From Lebetimonas natsushimae (GTDB taxonomy: Bacteria > Campylobacterota > Campylobacteria > Campylobacterales > Nautiliaceae): DNA of 64,000 bases. A model generated the notes under the pieces. It saw only the letters and a program-made list of their open reading frames with translations. It was not told the origin of the DNA and searched no databases. The first letter of the stretch is position 1, and every line of letters starts with the position of its first letter. The translations under genes and the position numbers were made by a program. The stretch is from the NCBI RefSeq assembly GCF_002335445.1, contig NZ_BDME01000001.1, forward strand, positions 682,001 through 746,000, read 5' to 3'. Positions 63,725 to 64,000 of this stretch are shown here, piece after piece.

Positions 63725-64000
63725 AAAGAGAATCAAAACTTGTAAAAGCCCTTGTGGCTTTTGCTTTTTATTTGGATGGAAACGAAAAATATATAAAATT
63801 TAAAAGAAAAACAGACAGACTTCTTAACGACCCTACTTATATGCCTAATAAAATATTTGACATATTTATGCTTATTTTAGTAAGTATCAGTGTTGCAATA
63901 TTACTATATGATGTTAAGCATAATATAAATCCTTTTTTGGAAAAATTTGATTTTTATGTAGTTACTACAATTTTTGTAATTGAATATATTCTAAGGGTGT
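63721..64000 (+). CDS. Ion transporter / voltage-gated potassium channel-like protein (partial, 5' end)
   Basis: The frame opens at TTG 63721, overlapping the gatB stop by four bases, and runs to the end of the window (about 93 residues). A basic N-terminus is followed by [21 protein letters not shown] (first membrane segment) and then [18 protein letters not shown], the second-segment signature of voltage-gated-type ion channels. The pore and gate lie beyond the window, so the ion is a guess (potassium is commonest for such bacterial proteins). Confidence 0.7.
   Translation, partial: MKRESKLVKALVAFAFYLDGNEKYIKFKRKTDRLLNDPTYMPNKIFDIFMLILVSISVAILLYDVKHNINPFLEKFDFYVVTTIFVIEYILRV

Noticed and set aside
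1-64000. CRISPR arrays, insertion sequences, prophage or integron attachment sites
   Set aside because: No regularly spaced repeat series, transposase, integrase or flanking duplications were seen; the short AT-rich repeats lack terminal inverted repeats and coding capacity.

Overview
This window is a compact, strongly AT-rich chromosomal segment from a member of the Campylobacterota (Epsilonproteobacteria). The best guess is a thermophilic, vent-type member of the Nautiliales, as in Nautilia, Caminibacter or Lebetimonas. The grounds are the gene order hisC-fliF-fliG-fliH-dxs, the order tsaE-lptB-rpoN, a MutS with a C-terminal HNH domain, GH57 enzymes typical of thermophiles, and extensive gene overlap. 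Genus-level placement is inference. There is no rRNA operon, CRISPR array, prophage or insertion sequence. One tRNA gene is present (tRNA-Leu, anticodon CAA).

Layout. 1-10 kb: an alpha-glucan (glycogen) operon. It runs from the tail of a sugar-phosphate mutase through two GH57 enzymes, a GalT-family nucleotidyltransferase, a ROK glucokinase, glycogen synthase, branching enzyme and phosphogluco/mannomutase. No glgC or glgP is seen inside the cluster. 10-16 kb: purH; a YeiH-type transporter divergent from a LysR regulator; a DUF3137/LemA pair; a radical SAM protein. 16-25 kb: small unknown proteins, a polyprenyl diphosphate synthase, an orphan ParA, PPK2, trpD, tsaE-lptB-rpoN, ybeY, queC and argB. 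25-34 kb: one chain of overlapping genes (M48 protease, SDR, BaiN-like flavoprotein, a three-gene SMC-like complex, prmC), then convergent marC. 34-41 kb: MutS-HNH facing a DUF505-like protein, then tatA-tatC. 41-49 kb: serB, tal, pilT, rplY, pth, an LptF/G-type permease, lysA, a HAD protein, pheA and hisC. 49-55 kb: fliF-fliG-fliH-dxs, then a decayed msrA. 55-64 kb: a phasin-like protein, an ABC1/UbiB kinase, a haem-binding HD-GYP/GGDEF sensor, a ModA-like binding protein, tRNA-Leu, HU, a CoA-binding protein, ilvA, gatB and the start of a voltage-gated-type ion channel.

Most interesting signals: (1) the operon at 28101-33197, a predicted SMC-like ATPase of about 1180 residues with two small partner proteins, resembling MksBEF/Wadjet but without a recognisable JetD nuclease; (2) the MutS protein fused to an HNH nuclease; (3) an msrA pseudogene with two in-frame stops and a frameshift, still readable along its whole length; (4) a glycogen operon in which a GalT-like enzyme sits where a nucleotidyltransferase would be needed; (5) a sensor joining a CxxCH haem-type domain, HD-GYP and a degenerate GGDEF; and (6) a dispersed AATTGAAAATGGATAATGG-like repeat that also lies in frame inside prmC.

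Genes are packed with 1-30 base overlaps, and several convergent pairs overlap at their 3' ends. TTG and GTG starts are frequent. Promoters, where visible, are a lone TATAAT box shortly before the start codon. Functional calls come from reading the translated sequences; no database search was run.
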